A stretch of 5,633 bases of DNA from PNKC01 sp038323265. Its GTDB lineage: Bacteria > Chloroflexota > Dehalococcoidia > Tepidiformales > Tepidiformaceae. Positions 4,859-5,633 of this stretch are shown piece after piece. Numbering within the stretch: position 1 is the stretch's first letter; each line of letters opens with the position of its first letter. Under the pieces are notes generated by a model. That model had not been told where the DNA came from, made no database searches, and was given only the letters and a program-made list of their open reading frames with translations. The translations under genes were made by a program, and so were the position numbers. The stretch is from the NCBI GenBank assembly GCA_038323265.1, contig JBBQGT010000168.1, positions 1-5,633 of the forward strand, written 5' to 3'.

Positions 4859-5633
4859 CTAGGCCGGCGGCATGATCCGTGTCGCCACCGGCCCCAACAA
4901 CGCCGCCACCTGATCGAACAGTGCCGGCGTGTAGTTGCCGCCAACCGTCGCCGAAAGGCCGCCATCCACGGCAATGGTCTGGCCGGTGACGAAGCTTGAC
5001 GCGTCGCTGGCGAGGAACAGCAACGGGCCGTTCAATTCCGTGGGGAGGCCCACTCGTGCCATCGGCGCCTCGTTAATAAAGCGTTCCAGGAATTCCGGTA
5101 CAGCAAACCAGCCGGCCGTCATCTCGCTCGGGAACCAACCAGGGGCGATGGCGTTGACGCGCACGTTGCGGTCCGCCCAACTGGCTGCCAGGTTGCGCGT
5201 CAGGTTGATCACCGCGGCCTTGCTCGCCTGGTAAGCGACCGGCGCATTCTGTTGCCCGCTCATCCCCATGACCGACGCGATGTTGATGATCGACCCGCCC
5301 TTGCCATCGGCCAGCATCTGGGAGGCCACCTCGCGACAGCAGTAAAAGGTGCCCATCACGTTCACCTGCATCGTCTGCACGAACAGGTCGTCCGTCACGC
5401 GCTCTGGCATGAACCCCGCCTCAGCCGAGACGCCCGCGTTGTTCACGAGGATGTCGATTCGCCCGAACCGTGCGCGCGCTGCGTTCACCATCGCCGTAAC
5501 GCTCGCCGAATCGGCCACATCGCAGCCGATGCTCAACGCCTTCCCACCGCGCCCATCTATCGATGCCGCCAGCGACTCCAGCTTTTCTTTGCTGCGGGCT
5601 GCCACCACCACGTTGGCGCCGGCATCAGCGAGG
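4859..5633 (-). CDS. Short-chain dehydrogenase/reductase (classical SDR), N-terminus outside window
   Basis: This is a cytoplasmic NAD(P)-dependent oxidoreductase of the classical SDR family; the substrate cannot be named from sequence. The frame enters from the right edge with LADAGANVVVAARSKEKLE, so only about 20-25 N-terminal residues, including the TGxxxGIG cofactor loop, are missing. Counting from the first visible residue, the fragment shows Asp38 (CDV), NNAG (64-67), Asn91, Ser120 in NIASVMG, Tyr134 and Lys138 in YQASK, PGW (164-166) and TGQTIAVDGG (216-225). The Asn-Ser-Tyr-Lys tetrad is therefore complete. Arg13 after the second strand suggests NADP preference, which is an inference. 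A tail of about 32 residues follows DGG, longer than in many SDRs that end near it. The overall style resembles gluconate 5-dehydrogenase or FabG-like 3-oxoacyl reductases. The GTG near 5611 is internal and not the true start. dusB follows after 62 bases on the same strand. Confidence 0.93.
   Translation of the reverse strand, partial: LADAGANVVVAARSKEKLESLAASIDGRGGKALSIGCDVADSASVTAMVNAARARFGRIDILVNNAGVSAEAGFMPERVTDDLFVQTMQVNVMGTFYCCREVASQMLADGKGGSIINIASVMGMSGQQNAPVAYQASKAAVINLTRNLAASWADRNVRVNAIAPGWFPSEMTAGWFAVPEFLERFINEAPMARVGLPTELNGPLLFLASDASSFVTGQTIAVDGGLSATVGGNYTPALFDQVAALLGPVATRIMPPA

Noticed and set aside
4290..4862. A 190-codon plus-strand frame opposite dusB
   Set aside because: It is Arg/His/Ala-rich and without motifs, and lies antisense to a complete DusB.

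Overview
The window is about 63% GC by eye and comes from a bacterial chromosome. It has short intergenic gaps, frequent GTG starts and no mobile-element, tRNA, rRNA or CRISPR signature. Next to each other lie an R3H/Ycf45-type AAA ATPase, a divergent GNAT-like protein and pdxT. Together with an atypical Fpg, this is what I would expect from an uncultured Chloroflexota (Dehalococcoidia-like) genome. That placement is an inference from gene style, not something the sequence proves.

Layout. Positions 1-1978, minus strand: a probable operon read from right to left. It holds pdxT (glutaminase subunit of the PLP synthase), a two-half GNAT-like protein joined to it by a 4-base GTGA overlap, and the N-terminal half of an R3H/SpoIIIAA-like ATPase cut by the left edge. 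Positions 1979-2254: a 276-base divergent intergenic region with a candidate -10 box inside an inverted repeat in front of fpg. Positions 2255-3082, plus strand: a complete Fpg/MutM-family DNA glycosylase. Positions 3098-3785, minus strand: a complete YefM-YoeB type II toxin-antitoxin module converging on fpg, with a recognisable TGTACA-core operator just upstream. Positions 3783-4796, minus strand: dusB, a tRNA-dihydrouridine synthase. Positions 4859-5633, minus strand: a short-chain dehydrogenase whose N-terminus lies beyond the right edge.

How the genes work together. Most are housekeeping functions: vitamin B6 synthesis, oxidative DNA damage repair, tRNA modification and redox metabolism. 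The only accessory element is the toxin-antitoxin pair. YefM should neutralise the YoeB ribosome-dependent mRNA interferase and repress its own promoter through the palindrome at 3683-3694. The best second-look items are this operator, which keeps the core motif described for E. coli yefM-yoeB in an apparently distant bacterium, and the altered damage-recognition loop of the Fpg protein. I found no clearly undescribed multi-gene system.
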